From: Agromyces mediolanus
GTDB taxonomy: Bacteria > Actinomycetota > Actinomycetes > Actinomycetales > Microbacteriaceae
Assembly: GCF_014648575.1 (NCBI RefSeq)
Contig: NZ_BMRJ01000002.1
Location: 139,860 to 203,859, forward strand
Length of the DNA: 64,000 nucleotides
Direction: 5' to 3'
A model generated the notes under the pieces. That model had not been told where the DNA came from, made no database searches, and saw only the letters and a program-made list of their open reading frames with translations. The translations under genes and the position numbers were made by a program. Shown here in pieces: positions 45,397 to 54,112 of this stretch (position 1 is its first letter; every line of letters begins with the position of its first letter).

Positions 45397-45806
45397 GCCT
45401 CGTCGTCGTCTCGGACGGGGTGTCGTCGCCGCCGCACGAGCAGATCGAGCAGCAGCTCCGCGCGGCCCACGCGCGGGGCGAGTTGCGCGCGGGCGACCGG
45501 CTGCCGACGGTCCGCGCCCTCGCAGCTGATCTCGGCGTCGCGCCGAACACCGTGCTCCGCGCCTATCGCGACCTCGAGGCGGCCGGAGTCGTGGTGGCCC
45601 GCGGCAAACGGGGCACGTTCATCGCCGAATCGGCGCCGCGCCCGGCGGCGGGAGCCCCCGCCGCGCTGCCGCCGGCCGACGCCGAGCTTCAGCTGCGCGC
45701 AGCCGCGTGGACCTACACCGAGCTCGGCGTGCGGCTCGGCTTCGACGCCGACACCTGCCTCGCAGCCGCCGCGGAAGCGATCGCGCAGCGTCGGCATACG
45801 GCCTGA
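45393..45806 (+). CDS. GntR family regulator, short YtrA-like type
   Basis: A 137-residue regulator. The winged helix-turn-helix fills residues 14-80 (PPHEQIEQQLRAAHARGELR, RLPTVRALAADLGVAPNTVL, RAYRDLEAAGVVVARGKRGT), and a short helical tail without a ligand domain follows, the mark of the YtrA subfamily. Its GTG overlaps the stop of the membrane protein gene, so the two are cotranslated, and it probably represses its own operon through a site near 44451-44470. Confidence 0.87.
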   Translation: MSLVVVSDGVSSPPHEQIEQQLRAAHARGELRAGDRLPTVRALAADLGVAPNTVLRAYRDLEAAGVVVARGKRGTFIAESAPRPAAGAPAALPPADAELQLRAAAWTYTELGVRLGFDADTCLAAAAEAIAQRRHTA

Positions 45807-45890
45807 AAGGCGGCCCCGTCTGGAAGATGCGCCGCGAAGCCCTCTCACCGCGGTGCACGACGCACTGGAACGAGCTGGCGGTCATCAGAC

Positions 45891-46223
45891 GAGGTCGAGG
45901 ACGTCGCCCGCGAGGTCATCGGACTCTTCCTCGACGTCGAGCCCGACACCTTCGACGTCAACGTCTCGATCGAGATCCCAGAGAACGCCCGCGCGGCGTG
46001 GGAAGAATCGAAGAAGCGCGAAGCCGCAGCCCGCACCGAGAGCGAAGCGGCCGCCGCCCTCGCTCGCCGCGCCATCGCCACACTCCGCGAGGACGGGCTC
46101 GCCTTCCGTGACGCCGGAGCCGTGCTCGGCCTCTCCCCGCAGCGCGTCCAGCAGCTCGCCGCAGATGCGGGGCCCAGCTCGACCAGGGTGCAAGCATCAC
46201 CATTCCCGCCGGCTACAGCGTGA
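45891..46223 (+). pseudogene. 5'-truncated HicB-like antitoxin remnant
   Basis: The frame from 45891 reads EVEDVAREVIGLFLDVEPDT, a helical Glu/Ala-rich stretch (ESKKREAAARTESEAAAALA) and LAFRDAGAVLGLSPQRVQQL, then stops at 46221. This is the C-terminal half of actinobacterial HicB-type antitoxins (partial RNase-H-like fold followed by a small helix-turn-helix). The N-terminal beta strands and any start codon are missing: upstream in frame the sequence becomes unrelated (SHRGARRTGTSWRSSDE). No toxin gene is adjacent. Another frame from about 46160 reads QLDQGASITIPAGYSVKVQA, which suggests further gene debris joined here. Confidence 0.65.
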
Positions 46224-46621
46224 AGGTGCAGGCCCGCGGTAGAGGCGCCGCCCGCGAAGGGGCCAGTCGCTGAGCAGATCGGGACAGCCTGCGCAAGTTC
46301 GCTGACCGCGGTCTGGGTTTCCGGTCGTCGTCGCAACGCTTGCTTGCGATTTGAGGTGCTGAATGCTTACGCCGAGCTCACCGTCATGTCTATTGGTCGG
46401 GGTGTGGGCTGGCTTGTCGTCGCCTGCAGCTTCGAGAGCGGCAGGGGTGTCTACGTTGCCGGGGTGGCGGTGGCTGCGTGAAGCTGGCGGGGTGGTCCCC
46501 GCAACGGTCGAGCCGCCGCTCGCCGAGCTCGGCGACGGCCAACGGGTCGCCTGCCACTGCCCGGAAGAGCGGGCCGTGGTCTAGGGCCGAGGTCATCCCA
46601 TCCAGGCATCTCCGCACACCC
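46224..46621. other. About 400 bp without a supportable gene
   Basis: Short frames run in several directions, none with both a ribosome site and plausible composition. A plus-strand segment near 46340-46470 translates to NAYAELTVMSIGRGVGWLVV without a start codon. I read this as decayed sequence next to the HicB remnant. Confidence 0.5.
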
Positions 46622-46783
46622 ATGGCGTTCCTGCTGCTCGTTCCCGGGACCGTGGGCTTGGTCTCGCTGACCACGTTCGACCCCGCCGCCGTCGTCGCAG
46701 CGCTGCTCACCTTCGTCAGTCTCTGCACCGGAACCAAGATCGGCGACGCCGTCTCGGAACTCGTCGTGCACCGCAGGGCGTGA
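46622..46783 (+). CDS. Small hydrophobic protein, uncertain
   Basis: A 53-residue frame, MAFLLLVPGTVGLVSLTTFD continuing through a second hydrophobic stretch (AAVVAALLTFVSLCTGTKIG) to ELVVHRRA. Two short transmembrane helices are possible. No ribosome binding site of note, and the frame is open upstream, so it may be the end of a broken gene. No family recognised. The following 194 bp contain the MerR-type promoter of the MFS gene. Confidence 0.3.
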   Translation: MAFLLLVPGTVGLVSLTTFDPAAVVAALLTFVSLCTGTKIGDAVSELVVHRRA

Positions 46784-46939
46784 CGCGCGCGCGGCGTGCG
46801 CGGCCGCTTGGCCGAGTGCGGCCGTCGGCAGGAGGTTCGTCTGTGTCGACACGAGGATCGGGCATCGAGAGTCGCGTGAGGGACGTCTGTCTCCGTTGAG
46901 GCGGGCGCCCCTCACGGGTGTGGGAGACAGGGTGCGCGC

Positions 46940-46970
46940 TTGACCTCGCCCCTAGGTCATAGTTCTGACT
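46940..46970 (+). promoter_or_regulatory. MerR-type promoter with 19-bp spacer and inverted repeat
   Basis: TTGACC at 46940-46945 and CTGACT at 46965-46970 are separated by 19 bp, longer than the usual 17. GACCT (46942-46946) and AGGTC (46954-46958) form an inverted repeat inside the spacer, the geometry recognised by MerR-family activators. GGGAG and the MFS ATG (46978) follow directly, and a MerR-family gene is encoded downstream of the MFS gene. Confidence 0.6.
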
Positions 46971-46977
46971 GGGAGTC

Positions 46978-48231
46978 ATGAAGCTCATCCCACTTGCGTA
47001 TCTCGCTTCGTACCTGCTCTCGCTCCTCGGTAACTCGATCGCGGGCGTGGCTCTGCCGCTCATCGTGCTCCAGGTCACCGGTAGTGCGCTCGGCGCGGGC
47101 GTCCTTGCGGCAGCGACCGCGATTCCGGCGGTACTCGCCGGCTTCCTGATGGGGGTGGTGATCGATCGGCACAACCGCCGCACGTCCTCGGTGGTGACCG
47201 ATCTCGTCTCGGCAGGGGCGGTCGCCGCACTGCCGATGATCGATCTCTTGTTCGGGTTGAACATGGGCTGGTTCATCCTGCTCGGCATCATCGGCTCTGT
47301 CGGCGATGTGCCCGGCATGACCGCGAGGGATGCCTTGATGCCGGCGGTCGTGCGGCACGGCAGGATCTCGTCGGAGCAGCTGATCGGGATCAGAGAGGCG
47401 CTCACTGCCGTCGCGCTGGTCATCGGACCTGCCGCCGCAGGCACGTTGATGGTCCTGCTCGACGGCTCGACCGTGCTCTGGATCACGGCGGCGACCTCCT
47501 TCGCTGCGGCGCTCATCACGCTGCTCCTCCCTCGCCGTGTGGGCGAGGTCGTCGCCTCGGACGGTCGCCCTGTCTCGGTCCCAGGGAACGCGTGGCAACA
47601 ACTGGCCGAGGGGTGGCGCACGCTGCTCCGCAGCCGCTTCCTGCTGGCCGTCACTTCCCTGAGCGTCGTATCGGCGATCGTGCTCTCCGCCATGCAGGGC
47701 CTGATCCTGCCGGTCTACTTCACCCTGCAGGAGCAGCCGGGAATGCTCGGTTTCGTCCTCACTGCGCTGGCTGCGGGGATGCTGATCGGCGGCACCGTCT
47801 ACGCGGTTGCCGGGCGGAAGGGCAACCGCCGTGCGTGGTTCCTGACCGGGCTGATCGGTACCGCGGCCGGCTTCGCTGTGATCGCGGCACTGCCATCGGT
47901 CTGGTTGGTGCTGGTCGGCGCGTTTCTTGTCGGAGGGTTCAGCGGCCTGTTCGGGAGCCTGCTCGGCGTCTTGATGATCGAGCGCATTCCTGAACAGATG
48001 CGCGGCCGCATCATGGGAACCTAGAACGCACTCATCACCGCCGCCCCGCCTGCGGGGCTCCTGGTCGCTGCGGTGCTCACCGAATACGCCGAGGTCGGCG
48101 TGGCCGCCGCCGCGATCGCCGCAGTGTGGCTGGTCGCTATCGTGATTGGACTGACCGCCACGTCGCTGCGAAAGCTCGAGCCCGTGGCGCCTGCAACGGA
48201 CGAGGAGACAGCGGTGATCGCGAGTGCGTAG
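46978..48231 (+). pseudogene. MFS transporter gene interrupted by an amber codon
   Basis: An MFS exporter of the drug-efflux type: KLIPLAYLASYLLSLLGNSI, the helix 2-3 loop GVVIDRHNRRTS, GDVPGMTARDALMPAVV, and RIPEQMRGRIMGT. At 48022-48024 a TAG stops the frame after 348 residues. The same frame then continues without a gap as NALITAAPPAGLLVAAVLTE and further to a second stop at 48229-48231. Related proteins read GTQNAL here, so a single CAG-to-TAG change explains it. The truncated protein would lack the last two helices. It is either a recent pseudogene, a sequencing error or a read-through site. The MerR gene overlaps the true end by 8 bp. Confidence 0.82.
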
Positions 48232-48997
48232 TGGAGAGCTGGCCAGGCTCGCCGGGGTCACCGTCCGCGCGCTGCGTCACTACCATCAGATCGGCGTCGT
48301 CGCAGAGCCCGCACGGAGCGTCAACGGCTACCGTGAGTACGACGTGCACGATCTGATTCGCGTCCTGCGGATCAAACGCATGGCCTCGCTCGGGATCCCC
48401 TTGGACCAGATGCCGGAGCTCCTCGACGACACCCGCAACGGAGGAGAGCTTCTCGACGAGCTGGACGCGGAACTGGCCGGACAGATCGACCGCCTCACTC
48501 GGCAACGCGACCTCATCGCACAGCTCAGGAACCACGACGCATCCCCGGATCTGCCGCCCGAACTGGCCCCGTTCTTGACGGTGCTCGCCTCCGCGGGGAT
48601 GCCGCCCGAACTCGCGAGGTTCGACCGCGACCAGTCCGTTCTGCTCGCGCACCTCGTCGGTACGGACGGGTTGCCTCACCTCGCCCAGTTCTACGAACGG
48701 CTCAGCGACCCACGACTTCTCCCAGTGGTCGCTGCGGTATCCGAACGATTCGCGAAGCTCGGGCCCGACAGCACCGAGCACGACTTCGCGGAGCTGACCG
48801 AGGGGATCATGACGACGATCGCCCCCGTCGTCGAGGACTTCGCCACTTCGGATCCGCCCGTCGATCTCAGCGCGGCGGTTGAGATCTTCGCCGGCTATGC
48901 GACCGATCTGCTCAACGAGCAGCAACGGCTGGCCCTCGCGGAACTCGAGCGCAGGCTCGGCGATCGCCGAAAGACGTGGGCGTCGTGCCGGGCCTGA
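48224..48997 (+). CDS. MerR family transcriptional regulator
   Basis: A 257-residue regulator. The N-terminal winged helix-turn-helix is SGELARLAGVTVRALRHYHQ, then IGVVAEPARSVNGYREYDVH (residues 3-43). A dimerisation helix at about 75-100 (LLDELDAELAGQIDRLTRQR) and a 150-residue C-terminal domain of helices follow, probably for drug or ligand sensing. Its GTG start lies inside the last codons of the MFS frame, so the two were once coupled. The likely target is the 19-bp-spacer promoter at 46940-46970. Confidence 0.88.
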   Translation: MRSGELARLAGVTVRALRHYHQIGVVAEPARSVNGYREYDVHDLIRVLRIKRMASLGIPLDQMPELLDDTRNGGELLDELDAELAGQIDRLTRQRDLIAQLRNHDASPDLPPELAPFLTVLASAGMPPELARFDRDQSVLLAHLVGTDGLPHLAQFYERLSDPRLLPVVAAVSERFAKLGPDSTEHDFAELTEGIMTTIAPVVEDFATSDPPVDLSAAVEIFAGYATDLLNEQQRLALAELERRLGDRRKTWASCRA

Positions 48998-49043
48998 GCG
49001 ACGGGCACCGCGGTGAGCTCCGCCGGCCTTCGCCCGCGAATGA

Positions 49044-49063
49044 TAGGTAGACTGACCTACCTA
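49044..49063. promoter_or_regulatory. Candidate TetR operator
   Basis: TAGGTAG (49044-49050), ACTGAC, CTACCTA (49057-49063): perfect 7-bp arms, 15 bp upstream of the tetR ATG at 49079. It overlaps TAGACT (49048-49053), a plausible -10 box, so it fits autorepression of the tetR-EamA pair. Confidence 0.6.
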
Positions 49064-49078
49064 GACGAAGGAGGCGGC

Positions 49079-49663
49079 ATGCCGACAGCGGGAACGGGGC
49101 GTCAGGGCGGCGCGCGACAGCGCATCCTCGATGCGGCGGCCCGGCGGTTCTACGCCGACGGGGTGGTGGCGACGGGGATCGACACGATCACGGCCGAGGC
49201 GGGCGTCGCGAAGATGAGCCTCTACAACAACTTCGCCTCGAAGGCGGCGCTGGTGGAGGCCTATCTCGAGGCGCGGCACGAGGACTGGCTGGAGCTGTAT
49301 CGGGCGCGCGCGGCCGGGGCGGACGGGCCTGCCGACCGCGTGCTGGCCGTCTTCGACGCATACGTCGACCACGCCGACGCCGCCTACGAGCACGGCTTCC
49401 GTGGCTGCGGGCTGTTGAACGCCGCGGCGGAGCTCCCCAGCGACGCGCCGGGCCGAGCGGCCGTCCGCGCGCACAAGGAGGAGGTCGAGCGGCTGCTCCT
49501 CGAGGGGCTGCGCGAGCTCGTCGATCCGATGCGGGCGGAGCGGCTCGCCGAGCACCTCTCCTTTCTCCTGGAAGGGGCGATGGCGCGTGCCGGCCTCGAG
49601 GGCACCGACCGGCGACTGCGCGACGCCCGCCGGATCGCCGCCGAGCTGATCGCGGAGCGGTGA
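49079..49663 (+). CDS. TetR family transcriptional regulator
   Basis: A 194-residue regulator. The helix-turn-helix ITAEAGVAKMSLYNNFASKA (about residues 39-58) is followed by the ligand domain, with LRELVDPMRAERLAEHLSFL near the end. GAAGGAGG precedes the ATG at 49079; in-frame upstream starts would run through the operator and are rejected. Its stop overlaps the GTG of the EamA transporter gene, so the transporter is the likely target, repressed until a substrate binds. Confidence 0.9.
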   Translation: MPTAGTGRQGGARQRILDAAARRFYADGVVATGIDTITAEAGVAKMSLYNNFASKAALVEAYLEARHEDWLELYRARAAGADGPADRVLAVFDAYVDHADAAYEHGFRGCGLLNAAAELPSDAPGRAAVRAHKEEVERLLLEGLRELVDPMRAERLAEHLSFLLEGAMARAGLEGTDRRLRDARRIAAELIAER

Positions 49664-50622
49664 GCCGCTCGGCCGTCGGCGCGTTCGCGGTGCTCACCGC
49701 GGGCGTGCTCTGGGGCACGACGGGGACGGCGGCGAGCCTCGCGCCCTCCGTGCCGCCGATCGCGATCGGCGCGTTCGCCATGGGAGTCGGCGGCCTGCTG
49801 CAGGCGCTGATCGCCGTGCGCGCGCTCCGTACGGCTCGGGTCGGCCTGAGCCGCGCACGGTGGCTCGTCCTGCTCGGAGCGGGAGCCGTCGTCGTCTACC
49901 CGCTCGCTTTCTACGCCTCCATGCGGCTGGCCGGTGTCGCCGTCGGCACGGTCGTGTCCATCGCGTCGACGCCCCTCTTCTCCGCGATCCTTGAACGGGT
50001 CGTCGACCGGGTGCGCTTCACGCGCCGGTGGGCGGTCGCCGCGCTCCTCGCGATCGGCGGCAGCGCGGTCCTCTGCTTCTCCCGGGCCGAGGAGGGCGGA
50101 GCCGGGGCGGCGGCCACGGTCTGGGGAGTGGTGCTCGGGCTGGCGGCGGGCCTGGCCTACGCCGTGTTCAGCTGGGCGGTCCATCGAGTGATGCGGAGCG
50201 GCGTGCCCCGCGCGGCCGCGATGGGCGCCGTGTTCGGGGCGGGCGGGCTCGCGCTCCTGCCGGTCGTGATCGCCACCGGCGGGCCGATCCTCGCCGGACC
50301 GACGACCGTCTCGGTCGCGTTGTACCTCGCCCTCGTCCCGATGTTCCTGGGCTACGTCTGCTTCGGCGTCGGGCTCGACCGCATTCGCGCGAGCACGGCC
50401 ACCACCCTCACGCTCTGCGAACCGGCCGTCGCGGCGGTTCTCGCCGTCGCCGTGGTGGGCGAGTCGCTGTCGTTCGCAGGCTGGCTCGGGCTTGTGGCCG
50501 TCGGCATCGGTCTCGGCGTCCTGGTGATGCCCGTACCTCGCGCCGGCCGTCGCTCACCGCCCTCGCCGGCGACCGCGGCCGCCGGCCCAGTCCATTCGAG
50601 TCGGTTCAGCCCTGCGCGATGA
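49660..50622 (+). CDS. EamA/DMT-family transporter
   Basis: A 320-residue transporter with ten predicted helices in two EamA repeats: AVLTAGVLWGTTGTAASLAP starts the first (residues 9-28) and WGVVLGLAAGLAYAVFSWAV the second (about residue 152). CEPAVAAVLAVAVVGE near the end is the typical last-helix signature. A 25-residue polar tail follows. It is coupled to the TetR gene by a GTGA overlap and its last 17 bp overlap the convergent aldehyde dehydrogenase gene. It probably exports a metabolite or drug; the substrate is unknown. Confidence 0.9.
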   Translation: MSRSAVGAFAVLTAGVLWGTTGTAASLAPSVPPIAIGAFAMGVGGLLQALIAVRALRTARVGLSRARWLVLLGAGAVVVYPLAFYASMRLAGVAVGTVVSIASTPLFSAILERVVDRVRFTRRWAVAALLAIGGSAVLCFSRAEEGGAGAAATVWGVVLGLAAGLAYAVFSWAVHRVMRSGVPRAAAMGAVFGAGGLALLPVVIATGGPILAGPTTVSVALYLALVPMFLGYVCFGVGLDRIRASTATTLTLCEPAVAAVLAVAVVGESLSFAGWLGLVAVGIGLGVLVMPVPRAGRRSPPSPATAAAGPVHSSRFSPAR

Positions 50623-52048
50623 GCTTTCGCACGAGGTATTCGTCGACGGCCTCCGGGCCGCCCTCCGAGCCGAAGCCGGACGCCTTGCGTCCGCCGAAGA
50701 AGGTGTCGCGCGCGCCGACCCCGAAGCGGTTGACGCTCACCATGCCGACGTCGAGTCGGCGAGGGATGCGCAGCGCGCGGTCGGCGTCGCTGGTGAAGAG
50801 ATACGCGGCGAGCCCGTAGGGGAGTCCGTTCGCCCGGGCGAGCACCTCGTCCTCGTCCGAGAAGGTGCTCGTCGCGGCGATCGGGCCGAACGGCTCGTCA
50901 TGCATCACCAGAGCGTCGTCCGGCACGCCCGCAAGAAGCGTCGGGCGGTAGTAGAAGCCATTTCCGTCGGCGGGGCCGCCGGCTGCGAGCGTCGCGCCGC
51001 GCGCCAGTGCGTCATCGACGAACGGGCCCATCGCGGCGAGCCGCCGGGAGTTCGCGAGCGGGCCCATCTCGGTCGCCTCGTCGAAGCCGTCGCCGACGCG
51101 AACGGCGTCGAGCAAGGCGGCGAAGCGCTCCACGAATCGCTCGTGCACACGCTCGTGCACGTAGAAGCGGACCGGTGAGCCGCAGGACTGGCCGGTGTTG
51201 TGGATCTTCGCGCCGAGGGCTTGTCGTGCGACCGCGTCGACGTCGGCGTCGTCGAAGACGAGCACGGGCGCGTGCCCGCCGAGCTCGAGCATGACGGGCT
51301 TCGCGAGCCCGCCGGCCTGCCTCGCGATGAGCGTGCCGACGCCGATCGAGCCGGTGAAGGAGACCTTGCGGATCACGGGCGAGGCGATGAGCCGCGTCGA
51401 GATCGCCGCGGGGTCGCCGAACAGTACGTTCAGGACGCCGTTGGGCAGGCCGGCGTCGGTCAGCGCGCGGGCGAGCGCGACGGCGCTCGCGGGGGTCTCC
51501 TCGGCCGGCTTGATCACGACGGTGCAGCCCGCGGCCAGCGCTGCGGCCACCTTGCGCCCGGGCACGGTGAGCGGGTAGTTCCAGGGCGTGAACGCGGCCA
51601 CCGGGCCGATGGGCTCCGAGACGACGAGCGTGCGGCCGTCCTCGGCCGCCGTCGGCAGCACGTGGCCGTACGTGCGCGGCGCCTCGCTGGCGAGGCTGTC
51701 GATGATGTCGGCGGTGTAGTCGACCTCCCCGAGCGAATCGCCGTACGGCTTGCCGTTCTCGAGCGTCATCGCGACGGCGATCTCCTCGCGCCGCTCGCGC
51801 AGCAGCTGAGCGCCCCGCATGAGGACCGCGGCGCGGCGGTGCGGCGAGGTGTCCCGCCACGGGACGAAGGCGCGGTCGGCCGCCTCGAGCGCGCGCTCGA
51901 CGTCGTCCTCGCTGGCGACGGGGACCCGCCCGACGTGTTCGCCGGTGGCCGGGTTCTCGACGTCGACGGTGTCTCGCTCGTCGGCGCCGATCCATCGCCC
52001 GTCGATGAGCAGGTGCAGGTCCGGATACGAGCGGTCGACACTGTGCAT
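50606..52048 (-). CDS. NAD(P)-dependent aldehyde dehydrogenase (sugar locus)
   Basis: A 480-residue ALDH. FTPWNYPLTVPGRKVAAALA carries the oxyanion Asn, VVIKPAEETPASA the cofactor Lys, KVSFTGSIGVG the Rossmann turn, MLELGGHAPVLVFDDAD the general-base Glu (about residue 255), IHNTGQSCGSPVRF the nucleophile Cys (289), and HDEPFGPIAAT the cofactor Glu. It is divergent from the LacI gene at 52104 with a shared operator. TACCAT (minus strand, 52056-52061) lies 7 nt before the ATG. It probably oxidises an aldehyde from sugar or sugar-acid breakdown (glycolaldehyde, lactaldehyde or 2-oxoglutarate-semialdehyde type); that choice is inference. Confidence 0.9.
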   Translation of the reverse strand: MHSVDRSYPDLHLLIDGRWIGADERDTVDVENPATGEHVGRVPVASEDDVERALEAADRAFVPWRDTSPHRRAAVLMRGAQLLRERREEIAVAMTLENGKPYGDSLGEVDYTADIIDSLASEAPRTYGHVLPTAAEDGRTLVVSEPIGPVAAFTPWNYPLTVPGRKVAAALAAGCTVVIKPAEETPASAVALARALTDAGLPNGVLNVLFGDPAAISTRLIASPVIRKVSFTGSIGVGTLIARQAGGLAKPVMLELGGHAPVLVFDDADVDAVARQALGAKIHNTGQSCGSPVRFYVHERVHERFVERFAALLDAVRVGDGFDEATEMGPLANSRRLAAMGPFVDDALARGATLAAGGPADGNGFYYRPTLLAGVPDDALVMHDEPFGPIAATSTFSDEDEVLARANGLPYGLAAYLFTSDADRALRIPRRLDVGMVSVNRFGVGARDTFFGGRKASGFGSEGGPEAVDEYLVRKLIAQG

Positions 52049-52055
52049 GCCTCGA

Positions 52056-52097
52056 ATGGTACCAGGAAAGCGCATTCCCGTCGCGGCCGGGTATTCT
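52056..52097. promoter_or_regulatory. Divergent promoters with sugar-locus operator (site A)
   Basis: GGAAAGCGCATTCC at 52065-52078 lies between the ALDH -10 (TACCAT, minus, 52056-52061) and the lacI -10 (TATTCT, plus, 52092-52097). It is the exact reverse complement of the operators at 56498-56511 and 59394-59407. One bound repressor could control both genes. Confidence 0.85.
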
Positions 52098-52103
52098 GCC
52101 ATC

Positions 52104-53144
52104 GTGACCGCCGATGCCAGTTCCACCCGCCGACCGGTGACGCTGAGCGACGTCGCTCGCCTCGCCGGCGTCTCGCAGTCGACCGCTTCCCGCGTCATCA
52201 ACGGCTCGGCCAAGCGCGTCGACAACCGTTCGCGCACCCTGGTCCTCGATGCCGCGCGGGAACTCGGGTACACGCCCAACCTCGCCGCCCAGGCCGTCGC
52301 GCGCGGCGCATCGCGCACGATCGCCCTGATCACGAGCAGCGTCGCCGACGCCTATTTCGCCGCGATGACCGCGGCGATCATGCGAGCGGCGGAAGAGGTC
52401 GGCCTCCGGGTCTCCCTCGCCGTCTCCGACCGCCGGCTCGACCGGGAGCTCGAGCTGGTGCGGGAGCTGCGCGGGCAGCAGCCGCGGGCCATAATCCTCG
52501 CCGGCACCGGCTATCTGGACGCCCCGGCCGACCGCGCGCTCGAGACCGAACTCGCCCGCTACCAGGAGACCGGCGGGCGGGTCGTGCTGATCAGCCGCTC
52601 GGACATGCCCTTCGAGACCGTCGACTTCGATAATTACGACGGCGCGCACCGCCTTGCCGTCGAGCTCGCGGGTCGTGGGTACCGCACGCCACTGGTGCTC
52701 GGCTCCGCGGCCCCGTTGCGCTCGATGCAGGAACGCGTCGACGGCTTCATCGCCGGCTTCGCCTCCGCCGGCGTCGACATCCCCGCCGAACGGGTGCACC
52801 ACCCGGAGTTCAGCTGGCAGGGTGCGCACTCACTGCTGCACGGCTTCGATCGAGACGAACTCGCCGCCGCCGACCTGGTCTTCGCGATCTCGGACGACGT
52901 CGCGCTCGGCGCACTCGCCAGCCTGCGCGAACGGGGGATCGCCGTGCCGCAGGAACTCGGCGTCGCAGGCTTCGACGACATCACCACGCTGCGCGACGTC
53001 GTGCCGAAGCTCACGACCGTGCACGTGCCGCTCGACGAGGTCGCACGGGAGGCGGTCCACCGGGCGACCGCGAGCCCGAACGAACTCCGCCGCAACGTCA
53101 TCCCGACTCGACCGATGCTCCGCGAGAGCACCCCGCAGCGCTGA
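52104..53144 (+). CDS. LacI family transcriptional regulator (sugar/sugar-acid locus)
   Basis: A 346-residue regulator. Helix-turn-helix TLSDVARLAGVSQSTASRVI (about residues 13-32), hinge PNLAAQAVARGASRT, then effector domain with LITSSVADAYFAAMTAAIMR, ILAGTGYLDAPADRA, DLVFAISDDVALGALASLRE and GVAGFDDITTLRDVVPKLTT. The GTG start follows TATTCT by 6 nt, so it is leaderless. It is flanked by the ALDH gene and the ABC importer, and identical operators occur at four promoter regions of the locus, one of them its own. Confidence 0.92.
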   Translation: MTADASSTRRPVTLSDVARLAGVSQSTASRVINGSAKRVDNRSRTLVLDAARELGYTPNLAAQAVARGASRTIALITSSVADAYFAAMTAAIMRAAEEVGLRVSLAVSDRRLDRELELVRELRGQQPRAIILAGTGYLDAPADRALETELARYQETGGRVVLISRSDMPFETVDFDNYDGAHRLAVELAGRGYRTPLVLGSAAPLRSMQERVDGFIAGFASAGVDIPAERVHHPEFSWQGAHSLLHGFDRDELAAADLVFAISDDVALGALASLRERGIAVPQELGVAGFDDITTLRDVVPKLTTVHVPLDEVAREAVHRATASPNELRRNVIPTRPMLRESTPQR

Positions 53145-53188
53145 GTCGTCGCCTCGGGCGGCGGCGGCACGAGGCATCCGTCCGGTCG

Positions 53189-54112
53189 CTAGGCCTTCAC
53201 GCCGCCCGAGAGCAGATCGAGCCGCCAGTAGCGCTGCAGCGACAGGAACAGGATCGCCACGGGGATGATCGCGAGCAGCGTGCCCATGATCACGAGCGAG
53301 TACAACGCCGCCTGGGACGCCCCCGAGCGGAGCATCGCGAACAAGCCCAGCGTGAGCGGGAACTTCGTGTCGTCGGTGAGCATGATGAACGGCAGCAGGA
53401 AGTTGTTCCAGATCGCGATGAATTGCAGCAGGAAGACCGTCACCAGCGCGGGCGCCATCAAGCGGAGACCGGTGGAGACGAAGATCCGCCACTCCGAGGC
53501 GCCGTCGATGCGGGCGGCCTCCATGATCTCGTCGGGCACCGAGGACTCGGCGTAGATCTTGCAGAGGTAGATCGCGTACGGGCTGACCAGCAGGGGCAGG
53601 ATCACCGAGAGGTAGCTGTTGGTGAGGCCCACCTGGGCGAGCAGCAGGTACTGCGGGATGGCGAGCATGATCTGGGGCAGCAGCACCCCCGCGACGATGA
53701 GGCGGAAGATCCAGGTCGAGCCGCGGAACCGGTACTTCGCGAGCGCGTAGCCCGCGGCCGCGGCGATGAGCGTCGACGCCACTCCGCCGCCGCCCGCGTA
53801 GAGCGCCGAGTTCAGCATCCAGCGGCCGAAGACGCCGTCCTTGTAGGCGAACAGCCCGGTGAGGTTCTCCCAGAACCCACCGGTGAACGACGGGATCGCG
53901 GTGGGCGTCGAGAACAGCTCGGCGGGGGACTTGGTCGCGGCGACGAGGATCCAGAGCACCGGCAGTACGCAGTAGAGCGCGCCGATGACGAGGATGGCCG
54001 TCGAGAAGAGATTGGTGCGGCGGCGCGCGGCAGAGCGTGCCGCGGGGCCTTCCCCGCGCCCGGCCGTGTTCCGGGCGTCGGGCGTCTCGGTGCGGTCGAG
54101 GGCGATGGTCAT
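53189..54112 (-). CDS. Carbohydrate ABC transporter permease (MalG-like)
   Basis: A 307-residue inner-membrane subunit with six helices. After a 38-residue cytoplasmic tail comes LFSTAILVIGALYCVLPVLW; the EAA loop reads EAARIDGASEWRIFVSTGLR, and NNFLLPFIMLTDDTKFPLTL is typical of the CUT1 MalG branch. The ATG overlaps the MalF-like gene stop (ATGA). The ATPase for the pair is not encoded here; CUT1 importers in actinobacteria often share a common MsiK-type ATPase from elsewhere. Confidence 0.93.
   Translation of the reverse strand: MTIALDRTETPDARNTAGRGEGPAARSAARRRTNLFSTAILVIGALYCVLPVLWILVAATKSPAELFSTPTAIPSFTGGFWENLTGLFAYKDGVFGRWMLNSALYAGGGGVASTLIAAAAGYALAKYRFRGSTWIFRLIVAGVLLPQIMLAIPQYLLLAQVGLTNSYLSVILPLLVSPYAIYLCKIYAESSVPDEIMEAARIDGASEWRIFVSTGLRLMAPALVTVFLLQFIAIWNNFLLPFIMLTDDTKFPLTLGLFAMLRSGASQAALYSLVIMGTLLAIIPVAILFLSLQRYWRLDLLSGGVKA

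Noticed and set aside
46363-46584. A 73-codon plus-strand frame in the debris region
   Set aside because: No ribosome site, no family features, overlaps competing frames of equal quality.
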